Shown: positions 26,650 to 36,055 of the stretch, in pieces
How positions within the stretch are numbered: position 1 is the first letter of the stretch
Layout of the letters: every line of letters starts with the position of its first letter
Assembly: GCF_014076845.1 (NCBI RefSeq)
Contig: NZ_JACGUT010000047.1
Span: 406,359-470,358, forward strand
Direction: 5' to 3'
DNA length: 64,000 bases
Origin: Colwellia sp. MB3u-41
GTDB taxonomy: Bacteria; Pseudomonadota; Gammaproteobacteria; Enterobacterales; Alteromonadaceae
Position numbers and translations under genes: made by a program
Notes under the pieces: generated by a model
The model's input: the letters and a program-made list of their open reading frames with translations, nothing else
What the model was told of the DNA's origin: nothing
The model's database searches: none

Positions 26650-28185
26650 TTACTGCAGTTTTGGTGCAACACGATGTTTAGTTGCTTGTTCATAACCAAA
26701 AGCAGCCTCAATCAATGTCCCCTCTTTTAATTTGCCAGAAAACATTGATAAACCAACAGGTAAACCATGAACATACCCCATAGGTATTGTTATATGGGGA
26801 TAACCTGAAATTGCTGCTGCAGAAGATGCAGCACCTAAGTAATGGTCTCCATTTATCCAATCAGTTTTCCATGCGGGTCCCGTAGTTGGAGCAATTATCA
26901 TGTCGAGATTGTGCTTTTCAAGCAAAGCATCAATACCTTCCTCTTGTGTTAGTCGCTTCGCTTTTTCGAGTGCTTCCAAATAATTTTTGTCCGTAATACT
27001 TCCTTTAGCTTGTGCCATTAAAAATATTTCTTGTCCAAAATACTTCATTTCAACATTAGCATTTTTTGTGTTGAACTCAATCAGTTCACTCAGCGATTTG
27101 GGTATCCCGAGTGCAGTTTTGGCCAGATACTTATTAAGTTCATCTTTAAACTCGTAAAGAAGCACTTCAAATTCAGCATCACCCCATTGATCTTTATTTT
27201 CAAAGTTAACATTGTCAACGATCAACGCACCTTGCTTTTTAAGGTCTAGAACGGCCTGACTAAACACCTTGTCTAGCCCTTTGTGATAGCCCATTAAATT
27301 GCGCGCAATACCGATACGTTTACCTTTTACACCATCAAGCTTTAAGTGCGATAAATAATCTATATTTGAAGACACAACATCTTGATCATCTTTGTCTGCT
27401 TTTACCATTGCAGATAAAAGAATAACCGCATCAGTAACGTTTTTAGCCATAGGACCTGCGGTATCTTGACTATGAGCGATAGGGATAATACCGTCACGGC
27501 TTACTGTACCTAATGTGGGTTTGATCCCCACAATACCGTTAATGGCAGCAGGACAAGTAACCGAGCCATCAGTTTCAGTACCAATAGACACCGTTGCAAA
27601 GTTTGCAGCGGCAGCAATGCCAGAGCCAGAGCTAGATCCACAAGGGCTGGTTGTTATATCGTAAGGGTTTCTACTTTGTCCATATAAGCCGCTCCATCCA
27701 CTTGACGAAGCTGTTGAACGAAAATTTGCCCATTCACTTAAATTGGTTTTTCCTAAAATAATAGCGCCAGCCTCTTTAAGTTGTTTTACCAAAAAAGCAT
27801 CATTTTCTGGAAAATTTTTGGCTAAGGCAACTGAACCTGCGGTATTTGCCATACCGTCTGTAGTGTCAATATTGTCTTTAAGGAGAATGGGAATACCGTG
27901 CAAACTGCCTTTAAAACCATTTTCAAGAAAATAACGGTCAAGTGCTTTTGCTTGCTGCAGTGCATTTTCATTTAGTTGTACAACTGAATTCAATTTCATG
28001 CCTTTATCATCAAAGGCTTCAATACGTTTTAAATAAAATTGAACTAATTGTTCACTGGTTAACTGCTTGCTTTGCATTTGCTGGTGAATATCATTAATGG
28101 TAGTGCTTTCATTAATTTCTGCACTAACATCAAAAGTGATGGTGACTAATAAAATGAGTAAAGCTAAGTGTTGAAAAACCTTCAT
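26650..28185 (-). CDS. Secreted amidase (amidase signature family)
   Basis: 511 residues with a signal peptide (about 1-22, DVSAE). The Ser-cisSer-Lys catalytic set of the amidase signature family is visible: Lys in GIPILLKDNIDT, the Ser/Gly-rich loop SPCGSSSGSG, and GTETDGSVTCPAA. The family hydrolyses amides; secreted members may act on peptides or aryl amides. Full length and intact. It is not next to a gat operon, so it is not the GatA subunit of glutamyl-tRNA amidotransferase. Confidence 0.9.
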   Translation of the reverse strand: MKVFQHLALLILLVTITFDVSAEINESTTINDIHQQMQSKQLTSEQLVQFYLKRIEAFDDKGMKLNSVVQLNENALQQAKALDRYFLENGFKGSLHGIPILLKDNIDTTDGMANTAGSVALAKNFPENDAFLVKQLKEAGAIILGKTNLSEWANFRSTASSSGWSGLYGQSRNPYDITTSPCGSSSGSGIAAAANFATVSIGTETDGSVTCPAAINGIVGIKPTLGTVSRDGIIPIAHSQDTAGPMAKNVTDAVILLSAMVKADKDDQDVVSSNIDYLSHLKLDGVKGKRIGIARNLMGYHKGLDKVFSQAVLDLKKQGALIVDNVNFENKDQWGDAEFEVLLYEFKDELNKYLAKTALGIPKSLSELIEFNTKNANVEMKYFGQEIFLMAQAKGSITDKNYLEALEKAKRLTQEEGIDALLEKHNLDMIIAPTTGPAWKTDWINGDHYLGAASSAAAISGYPHITIPMGYVHGLPVGLSMFSGKLKEGTLIEAAFGYEQATKHRVAPKLQ

Positions 28186-28660
28186 GCGTATTCCTAAAGT
28201 ATAACGTTGTACGTTTTATAATTGAAACAGGGGGGACTTGTCTATAGGCGGTTAATATTTAAACAAAAATAAAGTGTAATGAGTGTTATCAAATCTATAC
28301 AAATATGGATCGTCATAAAGAATGAGAAAGGCTTCACGCAATTATAAATTTTAGCATCTTATTTACATGCTAAATTGAACAAAAGGTGATACTCATCTGC
28401 AGCTCTAATACTAATAAGTGATTGAGTACTTATGATCATTAATGTCACACTGAAGACCTAAATTAGTATTCAAAATCAGGTGATTTTATGTTTAATTAAA
28501 TACGAAACAGGATGTTAACCTTGGCTTATCTAATGACAAGTGATCCGAAAACCAGACGTTAAATATTTTCTATCGTTACGTTACTGTTTTTATATCCATA
28601 ATTAAAACTTTTCTCATTTACTCAGGAAAATGAGCCAATCGCTCAAATAGCAGCCTCAGA
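28186..28660. other. Non-coding stretch
   Basis: 475 bases with no supported gene. It lies between the amidase promoter and the first nth relic. Nothing recognisable was seen. Confidence 0.4.
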
Positions 28661-28920
28661 TTAATCTGTTCTATCTTTAAACTCACACAAACTTTCGATA
28701 ATACAATAACCACAGCGTAATTTGAGGGTTAAACAAGTATAACGTCCGTGAAAAATCAGCCAGTGATGAACATCCACTTTCAATTCTTTGGGAATCACTT
28801 TTAAATGCTTTTATTCTACTTCTTCTACGCCTATACCCATGACAAATTTAGTGCGACTAGATACACGGTAAACTTGGGTATCTGCCGCAATTGTTGGCTA
28901 GCCGAAACATAATGAAAGTA
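28661..28920 (-). pseudogene. nth: nth (endonuclease III) C-terminal remnant, copy 1
   Basis: The minus strand reads PTIAADTQVYRVSSRTKF, VDVHHWLIFHGRYTC and CLTLKLRCGYCIIESLC, ending DRTD. This is the C-terminal 80-85 residues of endonuclease III including the complete Cys-X6-Cys-X2-Cys-X5-Cys iron-sulphur loop. An in-frame TAA follows EEVE and a TAG replaces the Trp before PTIAAD. The DNA-glycosylase helix-hairpin-helix and catalytic Lys are missing. It cannot function as Nth. Confidence 0.85.
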
Positions 28921-28971
28921 GATATCAGCCGTATTTGAATACGGCTGAATTTGCAAAGATGTACGTTTTAG

Positions 28972-30783
28972 TTAATTGAAGTAGTAGGCATATTTATCTA
29001 ATATTGACTTAGCGACTTCTTTTAAATTGGTGTTATGACCCGCACTATAGTCGTAGGTATCGAGATCAATATCATAAAGTTGACTTAACCATATAAATTC
29101 TGCCAGATCCAGCAATAAACCTTTTCCATGACCGTGACCCTTTTGATCCGAAAAAATAGATGTATTACGGTTGCTACCTATTAACTCTGTAATGCCAGGT
29201 AGTTGACCAGCCTCAAACATATGCCATAGCTCAATAGCAGCAAAAGCGTAAGGTAAATTGATTATTTCTGTATTAGGGTAAAGTAACCTAAGCGCATCAA
29301 TGTCGACTTGTATCTTGCTGCTCAATCCATCAACGATTGTATTCTCATAGGTGGCCACGTCACTATAATCAGCAGGAAAGTCTAACCAAGGTGTTCCAAT
29401 TACGATTCTAGTATTTGGATTTTTTGACAACGCATAATCTATCCAAAGTGTATAACCCTCCATCGTTGGATTAGCTGTCATGCCAAATAATTCTACTTCT
29501 CCTGTATTTAGGATTGCTTGAACTTTATTTCTATGACCTTCGTCTTCCCATAAGGCAATTGGCGTTCCTGACTCACCACCCGACCTTTCAACGTGCTGAT
29601 TATGATAGTCGTTACCAAGTTGTGTCATATGAGTAGGAATTTGTCTGGCGATAGGGGCAAAAAAACTGTGCCCCATAAATAGAGTGTTGTATCCAGTAAC
29701 AGGCGTAGAGACTTCCTCATTGACTATGGAAGAGAACTCGGGAAAATAATGCATGATTTGAGCGTCATTTATCCAGCTACCATTTTCATTCTGAAAGTCC
29801 CCCCACATATCAACATAACGGGTTATTTTGTCGCTGATGTCTAACTCCACAAAGCGGGCAAGAACTGGCTCTACATAGACAGGATTATGTTGGTCATCAT
29901 CGTCAAAATCAGGACCGTAGACTAGATAAGTAATGGGGCTATTAATAGTAATCTCGTCCACAGGACTCCACGTACCAACATCTTGCCACGCGCCTCGAGG
30001 TAAGGCGTTATACATATAAATCCCTTTGATAGAAGGATGATTGCTGTGAGCTAATTGCCAGCTAATAATAGAGCCGCGAGAGCGCCCACCAACAACAATA
30101 AGGTCTGGGTCTAAATTGTATGTATCCGCATTCGCTATTACCCATTGAAACATCACTTGCGCATCAGCTATACCTATGGCTGCTTCATCAGCGCCGCTGA
30201 TTGTTGCTATTGACTCCCAACTCACGGTTGCATAGCCTTCATTGGCGATTGCATGTAACTCTTTTTCGTCCATACCGTCGGCCGAACCACCATTGCCATG
30301 GGCAAAGAGATAAATAGGGGATGGCTTAGATTGGTCATACGCCAAGTGAATATTTAGCCATTGGCGTTCTGGATCGTCCATGCCATAAGGAATGTGATTA
30401 TGATCCCACCGCCCACTATTTGTCTGAGAGGTTATTTCAACCCCAACGCTCTCGGACTTATCTCCGCCTGAGCCAGAACACGAAAGTATATAAGTTTTAT
30501 TGCCTATTTCTGATTCTGATATTGTTTCGCTACCAGACGCAGCTTTATCTCCGCTCCAATTTCCAGACGCAGAGCAGGTATCTGCATTAGTTGTAAACCA
30601 AGTTAAAGTGAACTCTGAGTTCACTTCAACACTTTCGATAGTTGTTGACAAGGTTACCGTGGGAGAAGGGGAAACAGGAACAGATGATGAATCATTACTA
30701 CTACCGCCACCACATCCTAATAATCCTGTGAGAAATAATAAACTGCAAATCAACAGAAAACGATTATTGAACATTTGAATCAT
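28972..30783 (-). CDS. Lipoprotein joining alpha/beta-hydrolase and SGNH-like domains
   Basis: 603 residues. A lipoprotein signal ends LLGCGGGSS (Cys about residue 24). After a low-complexity Ser/Thr/Gly linker and an Ig-like segment (about 45-120), an alpha/beta-hydrolase domain spans about 130-360, with IYLFAHGNGGSADGM (oxyanion zone) and VVGGRSRGSIISW, whose GRSRGS is the nucleophile elbow. From about 365 a second domain opens YNTLFMGHSFFAPIARQ, which resembles SGNH block I (GxSxx) and later has GHGHGKGLLLDLAEF with possible catalytic His. It could be a two-headed surface esterase for polysaccharide acetyl or feruloyl groups; that is inference. nth relics flank it on both sides. Confidence 0.68.
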   Translation of the reverse strand: MIQMFNNRFLLICSLLFLTGLLGCGGGSSNDSSSVPVSPSPTVTLSTTIESVEVNSEFTLTWFTTNADTCSASGNWSGDKAASGSETISESEIGNKTYILSCSGSGGDKSESVGVEITSQTNSGRWDHNHIPYGMDDPERQWLNIHLAYDQSKPSPIYLFAHGNGGSADGMDEKELHAIANEGYATVSWESIATISGADEAAIGIADAQVMFQWVIANADTYNLDPDLIVVGGRSRGSIISWQLAHSNHPSIKGIYMYNALPRGAWQDVGTWSPVDEITINSPITYLVYGPDFDDDDQHNPVYVEPVLARFVELDISDKITRYVDMWGDFQNENGSWINDAQIMHYFPEFSSIVNEEVSTPVTGYNTLFMGHSFFAPIARQIPTHMTQLGNDYHNQHVERSGGESGTPIALWEDEGHRNKVQAILNTGEVELFGMTANPTMEGYTLWIDYALSKNPNTRIVIGTPWLDFPADYSDVATYENTIVDGLSSKIQVDIDALRLLYPNTEIINLPYAFAAIELWHMFEAGQLPGITELIGSNRNTSIFSDQKGHGHGKGLLLDLAEFIWLSQLYDIDLDTYDYSAGHNTNLKEVAKSILDKYAYYFN

Positions 30784-30904
30784 CTATACGAACCTCAAGT
30801 TAAACTAATTCTGTCCCAAAATACCAAAACTCGTTTTATTGTTAAAGCTTATTTACAAATATTTACTTGACCTATCGTTACATCAATAGTGCCTTACTTT
30901 TCTG

Positions 30905-31165
30905 CCAATATTTCCTATAAAGTGTTTGTATTCTGCTTTATCTTTAAAGTCACAAATCTTCAATTATGCAAGAACCACACTTTGGTTTACGTGCAAAATA
31001 GGTGTATCGACCATGCAGAATACACCAATGGTGTACATAAACGTTGAATTCTTTAGAGACAACTTTGAGTAGCTTTTTTCAACTCACACTACATTTTTAC
31101 CCATAGCAAATCTAATTTGGGTTATACACGATCGATGTGGGTGTCGATAGCTAATGTCAGCTTGT
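30905..31165 (-). pseudogene. nth: nth remnant, copy 2
   Basis: The minus strand reads LAIDTHI, a frameshift, FAMGKNVV, an in-frame stop, VEKKLLKVVSKEFNVYVHHW, CILHGRYTYFARKPKCGSCIIEDL and, after a 2-base loss, CDFKDKAEYK. It covers the same C-terminal region of endonuclease III as copy 1 but is a separate divergent copy; the first Fe-S Cys is replaced by Tyr. Possible more N-terminal residues persist upstream to about 31260, too weak to annotate. Confidence 0.8.
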
Positions 31166-31471
31166 GGCTAGCAGTTGCTCTAATGTTCAATTAATACCTA
31201 ACGTCAGCAATACGCATCAAGAGAGCATTAGCAAGAATAAAAGTTAGTGCCAAAACATAACCGATTAGGGTGTTTAGTTTAATCGTCACTTATACCACTT
31301 TGTTGGGCTAAGATATGCTCAGTAATTTTAATCCTTAATAAATCACAGATGAATACGCCTAGACATATACAAGCCTCGGCACTTATAATCACCGCATTGT
31401 TACCAAGAGTAACCTTTTTAGTTTAATACACTCAAAGCACAAACAAACAAATCACTCCCCTAAGGAACAAA
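31166..31471. promoter_or_regulatory. Upstream region of the OmpA-type lipoprotein
   Basis: About 300 bases without an intact gene. The end just before 31472 has AAGGA at good spacing. Possible further nth residue traces lie between 31166 and 31260. Confidence 0.35.
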
Positions 31472-32140
31472 ATGAAAAAATTTACTATCCCTCTAATCGC
31501 TTGTCTAGCCTTAAGCGCTTGTGCTACTTTTGACCCATATACGGGTGAGCAAAAAGTTACCAATACCGCGAAAGGCGCGGGTATAGGAGCAGGTGTTGCT
31601 GCTGTGGCAGCTTATTTAGCCAATAAAAATGAGGATGATATAAGTAAAAGGAATCGTAGAATATTGAAAGCTGCAACGGGCGGCGCGGCGATTGGTGGTG
31701 GTATTGGTTATTATATGGATACACAAGAAGCTGAATTGAGAAAACAATTGCGTAGTTCAGGTGTTAGCGTTGAACGTGAAGGTAATAACATCAACTTAAT
31801 TATGCCTGGCAACATTACCTTCCCTTCAGGTAATGCCAATATTGATCAACGTTTCTTATCTGTTTTAGATTCGGTTGTTTTAGTATTACAAGAATTCAAC
31901 AAAACCTTGATAGTCGTTGCAGGTCATACTGACAGCTCTGGCTCTAACGCATTAAACCAGAGTTTATCAGAGCGCCGCGCTCAGTCTGTTTCTACCTACC
32001 TTAATAATGCAGGTGTTATTATAGATAGAATTGAAGTGATTGGTTTTGGTGAAACTCAGCCTGTTGCAAGTAATAATACAAAGGCCGGTAAAGAACTTAA
32101 TAGAAGAGTAGAAATCACTTTGCTTCCAATTACAGAGTAA
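31472..32140 (+). CDS. OmpA-family outer membrane lipoprotein (YiaD-like)
   Basis: 222 residues. The lipobox LSAC ends the signal at about residue 18. Two glycine-zipper segments follow (GAGIGAGVAAVAAYLA, GGAAIGGGIGYYMD), then an OmpA-like peptidoglycan-binding domain with NITFPSGNANID, VAGHTDSSGSNALNQSLSERR and GFGETQPVASNNTKAGKELNRRVEI. It should tether the outer membrane to peptidoglycan. The start at 31472 has AAGGA eight bases upstream. A second small lipoprotein gene starts six bases after its stop, so they form an operon. Confidence 0.93.
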   Translation: MKKFTIPLIACLALSACATFDPYTGEQKVTNTAKGAGIGAGVAAVAAYLANKNEDDISKRNRRILKAATGGAAIGGGIGYYMDTQEAELRKQLRSSGVSVEREGNNINLIMPGNITFPSGNANIDQRFLSVLDSVVLVLQEFNKTLIVVAGHTDSSGSNALNQSLSERRAQSVSTYLNNAGVIIDRIEVIGFGETQPVASNNTKAGKELNRRVEITLLPITE

Positions 32141-32146
32141 TACCGT

Positions 32147-32446
32147 ATGAAATATTTACTTGCTCTTTTAATTCTCGTAACATTAACAGCATGTCAAACG
32201 GCAACAGAGCTACAAAATGCCTCTTCAAAAGGTTTAGCTAATATTTATTCTTGTGGACAAATAAATGCTGCATTTGCTGCCTATGAGGCAGATAAAACTT
32301 CTTTCGCAGCACTTGAACAAATTGCGGCGATGTCAGGGTTAGTGATTAAGAAAAGCACAGAAAAAAGTGCTAGTTCATACTACGACAGTATAAAATCAGC
32401 GGCCAGTGTTGCGCTGCTTGTTCAGGGTTGTCAACCTAGAGCTTAA
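32147..32446 (+). CDS. Small putative lipoprotein
   Basis: 99 residues. The signal ends VTLTACQTATE, a lipobox with Cys at about 16. The rest is small, Ala/Ser-rich and mostly helical, with one internal Cys and a near-terminal Cys (VQGCQPRA) that could pair. No known domain was recognised. It is co-transcribed with the OmpA-type lipoprotein and precedes a strong terminator, so it is likely an envelope partner of it. Confidence 0.75.
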   Translation: MKYLLALLILVTLTACQTATELQNASSKGLANIYSCGQINAAFAAYEADKTSFAALEQIAAMSGLVIKKSTEKSASSYYDSIKSAASVALLVQGCQPRA

Positions 32447-32472
32447 AATCATTCAGTTTTAAATACTCCTTA

Positions 32473-32503
32473 AAAAGCTCCTCATATTCAGGGGCTTTTT
32501 TAC
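32473..32503 (+). terminator. Intrinsic terminator after the lipoprotein operon
   Basis: AAAAGCTCC and GGGGCTTTT arms around a nine-base loop, followed by T-run. It lies 26 bases after the small lipoprotein stop. Confidence 0.8.
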
Positions 32504-32561
32504 CATAAAATTTGAGATGAACCGCGATAACTTGTAACTCAAACTGCTCGTTATACTTATC

Positions 32562-32597
32562 AAAAAAAGCAGTGCTTATTAGCACTGCTTTTTTTAT
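32562..32597. terminator. Bidirectional intrinsic terminator
   Basis: AAAAAAAGCAGTGCT and AGCACTGCTTTTTTT form a near-perfect stem with a short loop and A/T tracts on both sides. It serves convergent transcription from the lipoprotein operon and the CstA gene. Confidence 0.88.
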
Positions 32598-32625
32598 TTA
32601 GCATCCCACCTCAACTACCAAAACG

Positions 32626-34101
32626 CTAAGGTGATACAGAAGCCACCTGACCATGTTTCTTATGTGCCACAATTAAGAGTATAAGTAATATAGCACCCGT
32701 TATCGCTCCAATTAACTTGCCATGTTCCATAGGTAAGTTTAGTCCTATTCCTGCGGTCATAATATAAGAGATGCTAACACTCGTGCCAATAATAGCAGGC
32801 AAACTTACTATCCAATGGAAAGTACCACGATCAAATAAAAACTTAGTTGCCAGCCACAACACACTGGTAGAAAGTAGCATATTTGAAAAAGCAAAGTAGC
32901 GCCAAATTATTGAAAAATCTAGTTTTGTCATGAAATAAGCAATAATAAGAATAGGTACAGCTAACAGTAAGCGATTACGTAAGCTTTGAGGAATATTAAA
33001 CGCATCGACTAACGTTAAGCGTAATGAACGAAAAGCAGTGTCACCTGAGGTAATAGGGAATATTGCAACGGCAATAATAGCCATAATTCCACCGAGTGCG
33101 CCAAGATAACTGTTTGCAATATGGTTAACCACTAAACCCGGGCCACCTTGATCAAGTAATGATTTTAGTTCTGAGTAGCCTTCAGGGAAGGCCGCTATAC
33201 CAGCCAACGCCCATACACAACCGACAAGACCTTCGCACATCATCGCGCCATAATAAACCGGGCGCACATATTTTTCATTGGTTAAACAACGCGCAATAAT
33301 TGGCGCTTGTGTTGAATGAAAACCACTAATTGCACCACACGTAATGGTGATAAATAATAATGGCCATACAGGAAGTCCGTCAGCATTAGGCTCTAAGAAA
33401 TCATGGCTGTAATGATCTGCATTGAAATAGCCCAAAAAATCGCCTGCAACAGGTAAATGCGGGGCATCGATAAGTAATGATACAGCGATAAGCGAAGTCA
33501 TTACTATCATAAGTAAACCAAACAATGGGTAGAGCTTAGTTATTATTTTATCAATAGGTAATAATGTCGCTAATAAATAATAACCTAAAATAACTAGTAC
33601 CCAAAAGGTGTTACCCGCTAAAAAAGTGCCCTCAAAGTAACTTAGATTACTTAATAAACCAGCAGGGCTCATAATAAAGACAACGCCAACAAAAAATAGC
33701 AGCATTGTGGTAAATATTAGCATGACCCCTTTAAAATAAACGTTGTAATAATGCCCCGCTATTTCAGGTAAACTTTTACCATCTTCTTTAATACTCATTA
33801 CACCAGAGAAATAATCGTGTACAGCACCGCCTAAAATATTACCTAATACAATCCAAATAAGTGCCACCGGACCATAGAGGGCACCTAGAATTGGACCAAA
33901 AATAGGACCTACACCCGCAATATTTAAAAACTGAATAAGAAAGGCTTTAACCGGATGAATAGCAACATAATCAACGCCCTCCTCAAAACGTACTTGAGGT
34001 GTTTCAACGTTACAGTCGATACCTGCTTGTTTTTCAATAAAAGGGCTATAAAACTTATAACCCAATATTAATAGAGTGATGCAGATAAAAAAGATAATCA
34101 T
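32626..34101 (-). CDS. CstA family peptide/carbon-starvation transporter (short form)
   Basis: 491 residues, many membrane helices. CstA features include an FLIQFLNIAGVGPIFGPILGAL segment region (N-terminal), GAVHDYFSGVMSIKEDGKS, SGFHSTQAPIIARC and FPITSGDTAFRSLRL. E. coli CstA is about 700 residues, so this is the shorter CstA branch. E. coli CstA takes up peptides and BtsT takes up pyruvate; either substrate is possible. It reads toward the shared terminator at 32562-32597. A 380-bp upstream region separates it from the divergent UbiA-like gene. Confidence 0.9.
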   Translation of the reverse strand: MIIFFICITLLILGYKFYSPFIEKQAGIDCNVETPQVRFEEGVDYVAIHPVKAFLIQFLNIAGVGPIFGPILGALYGPVALIWIVLGNILGGAVHDYFSGVMSIKEDGKSLPEIAGHYYNVYFKGVMLIFTTMLLFFVGVVFIMSPAGLLSNLSYFEGTFLAGNTFWVLVILGYYLLATLLPIDKIITKLYPLFGLLMIVMTSLIAVSLLIDAPHLPVAGDFLGYFNADHYSHDFLEPNADGLPVWPLLFITITCGAISGFHSTQAPIIARCLTNEKYVRPVYYGAMMCEGLVGCVWALAGIAAFPEGYSELKSLLDQGGPGLVVNHIANSYLGALGGIMAIIAVAIFPITSGDTAFRSLRLTLVDAFNIPQSLRNRLLLAVPILIIAYFMTKLDFSIIWRYFAFSNMLLSTSVLWLATKFLFDRGTFHWIVSLPAIIGTSVSISYIMTAGIGLNLPMEHGKLIGAITGAILLILLIVAHKKHGQVASVSP

Positions 34102-34483
34102 AAGTGTTTATTACTCCGTCCTAATAAATAGATTCAATAAAGGGTACTTGGCAGGTATGTGTGCAATCGTACTTACGTTCAGTATGCCTATATAAATTAA
34201 GTATTAAAGGATAATTTTTATTAAGGAACACTTAATTATCTAACGATAGGTAATTAAGGCTAACTAACTGGAGTGTGTTTACTTATAAACGATTAGTTTC
34301 CTATCGTCTAACCATATATTGTGCTCACTAGCGTTATTGAGTTAGCTGAATTTTTCTCTTCAACGAACTCTAATCTCACCCACTTTACACAAACATGAGA
34401 TTGCAGCTCACTTTAATACACTCATTTTTTGAATAAAAATAATTTTACGCTAATCTTTAGTAAATTAAAAAACATAAGTACGC
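34102..34483. promoter_or_regulatory. Divergent upstream region, cstA-like and ubiA-like
   Basis: 382 bases without a gene. CGATAGG and CCTATCG, each part of a longer imperfect inverted pair, occur at about 34243 and 34302 and might be an operator; no clear CRP box was assigned. Confidence 0.35.
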
Positions 34484-35383
34484 ATGAAACTCGCTACTAT
34501 TATTCCATCATTTCGCGTACCTTTTTTGGTATTAGCCCCTATTTGTGTATTTCTTGGTGCTAGCATCAGTTACAAAGAGCAAGGTGCTATTGATTTTTGC
34601 TTATTAGCCATTGTTATGTTGGGTGGCATTTTGGCACATATTGGCGTTAATACGCTTAATGAATATCAAGATTACCAAAGTGGCTTAGACCTAAAAACAA
34701 TGCGTCCCCCCTTTAGCGGTGGTAGCGGTTTGTTGTGCCGACAGCCTGAATTACTGCCATGGGTAAAAACAGCCGCAATTGTCTCTACCCTTCTGACACT
34801 TTTTATTGGCTTTTATTTCATATACCTACATGGTTTAGCCATTATGCCTTTAATACCAATAGGGGTGCTCGGTTTAGCCATTATTGTCAGTTACACTAAA
34901 TGGATCAATAAACGGCCACTTATCTGCTTGGTTGCCCCAGGTCTTAGTTTTGGTTTACTAATGGTGGCAGGTACACAACTTGTTTTATCAGGACATTTTT
35001 CGTCAACACCTTGGGTAATTGGTGTTATCCCCTTTTTTCTGATCAATAACTTATTATTATTAAATCAATATCCTGATATTGATGCTGATAAATCGATTGG
35101 TCGCAACCATTTTCCAATTGCCTTTGGTATAAAGGCCAGTAATAGCATTTTTGCGTTATTTTCCGTGTGCTCAACTTTATTGATTCTTTTCTATATCAGT
35201 CAAAACATCTTACCTGCATTGAGTGCTCTTGCGCTTATTCCACAAATGTTGGCTTATATTGCTTTATATGGCGCTATAAAGTTTGGCGCCAGTATTGGTC
35301 AACAACCCAAATACCTTGCCTATAATATTGCTTGTACTTTATTAACACCTTTAACTATTGCAATTACGGTTTTTATTAACTAA
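34484..35383 (+). CDS. UbiA-type prenyltransferase
   Basis: 299 residues, about eight or nine membrane helices. The first Asp-rich motif is NTLNEYQDYQSGLD and the second NQYPDIDADKSIGR, the two Mg-diphosphate sites of the UbiA superfamily; the pattern is closest to MenA-like enzymes. It attaches a prenyl chain to an aromatic or similar acceptor. No quinone-biosynthesis genes are near, so the acceptor is unknown. The frame looks intact. Confidence 0.85.
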   Translation: MKLATIIPSFRVPFLVLAPICVFLGASISYKEQGAIDFCLLAIVMLGGILAHIGVNTLNEYQDYQSGLDLKTMRPPFSGGSGLLCRQPELLPWVKTAAIVSTLLTLFIGFYFIYLHGLAIMPLIPIGVLGLAIIVSYTKWINKRPLICLVAPGLSFGLLMVAGTQLVLSGHFSSTPWVIGVIPFFLINNLLLLNQYPDIDADKSIGRNHFPIAFGIKASNSIFALFSVCSTLLILFYISQNILPALSALALIPQMLAYIALYGAIKFGASIGQQPKYLAYNIACTLLTPLTIAITVFIN

Positions 35384-35490
35384 AACAAGTAATTAATCAT
35401 ATATAAACTAATGAATACGTATGTAGCTTAGCTGTAAATTTATCAAAGGCGCTTTATGCTTGATGTAATAAAATACATTAGGAAACACTC

Positions 35491-35882
35491 ATGAAAAAAT
35501 AATGCTCTGCCTTATTATACTACTTTCATTCCCAACGTTATTCGCACAAACGGTTAAAGTAAGTTCACCCGATGTAAAAATAGTACTCAGTGTTAACGAT
35601 AATAGAAAACCAAACTACGCGATTAATTTTATTGGTGGAAGCATTATCAAGCCATCTTGTTGGGGTTTAGCGTTTAAAAATACAATTGTATTTAGCGACG
35701 GATTTATCCTTTATGCACACCAAGAAAAATCAGCTAACAAAGTATGGCAACTACCTTGGGGGTGAACGTAAAGATGTTACTGATCATCATAATGAGCTGT
35801 TAGTTACTTTTTTAACGAGCAAGAAGATCGAGGGTGAAAAATTCAAAGTACGTTTCCGTCTATTTAATACAAGTCGCGGCTA
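35491..35882 (+). pseudogene. GH97 glycosidase N-terminal remnant
   Basis: The ATG at 35491 reads only MKK before a stop; the signal sequence continues in another frame (MLCLIILLSFPTLFAQTV). It then reads SSPDVKIVLSVNDNRKPNYAINF, VWQLPWG and, after another shift, ERKDVTDHHNELLVTF and FKVRFRLFN. These match the N-terminal beta-sandwich of GH97 alpha-glucosidase/alpha-galactosidase family enzymes. The catalytic barrel is wholly missing. Confidence 0.75.
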
Positions 35883-36000
35883 ACGATGAATGAGTGTTAC
35901 CACTCGCCACCATCGGCAGTGCTGCTATTCACTTTAAAGCTTTATAACGGTAATTTTAACCGTTTTAAGTTGCCTACAATCATTTATAATTAAATCAGCT

Positions 36001-36034
36001 AAAAGGTAGGTGGAGGTTACTTTATCTACCTTTT
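36001..36034 (+). terminator. Terminator-like hairpin between two relics
   Basis: AAAAGGTAG and CTACCTTTT arms with a 16-base loop, followed by CTTAC. A smaller ACGGT/ACCGT hairpin followed by TTT lies at about 35946-35964. Both are probably remnants of terminators for the lost GH97 gene. Confidence 0.55.
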
Positions 36035-36055
36035 CTTACACTCAAACGCTGAGAA

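Noticed and set aside
26650..28185. GatA subunit of glutamyl-tRNA amidotransferase
   Set aside because: A signal peptide and the lack of gatB/gatC neighbours point to a secreted amidase.
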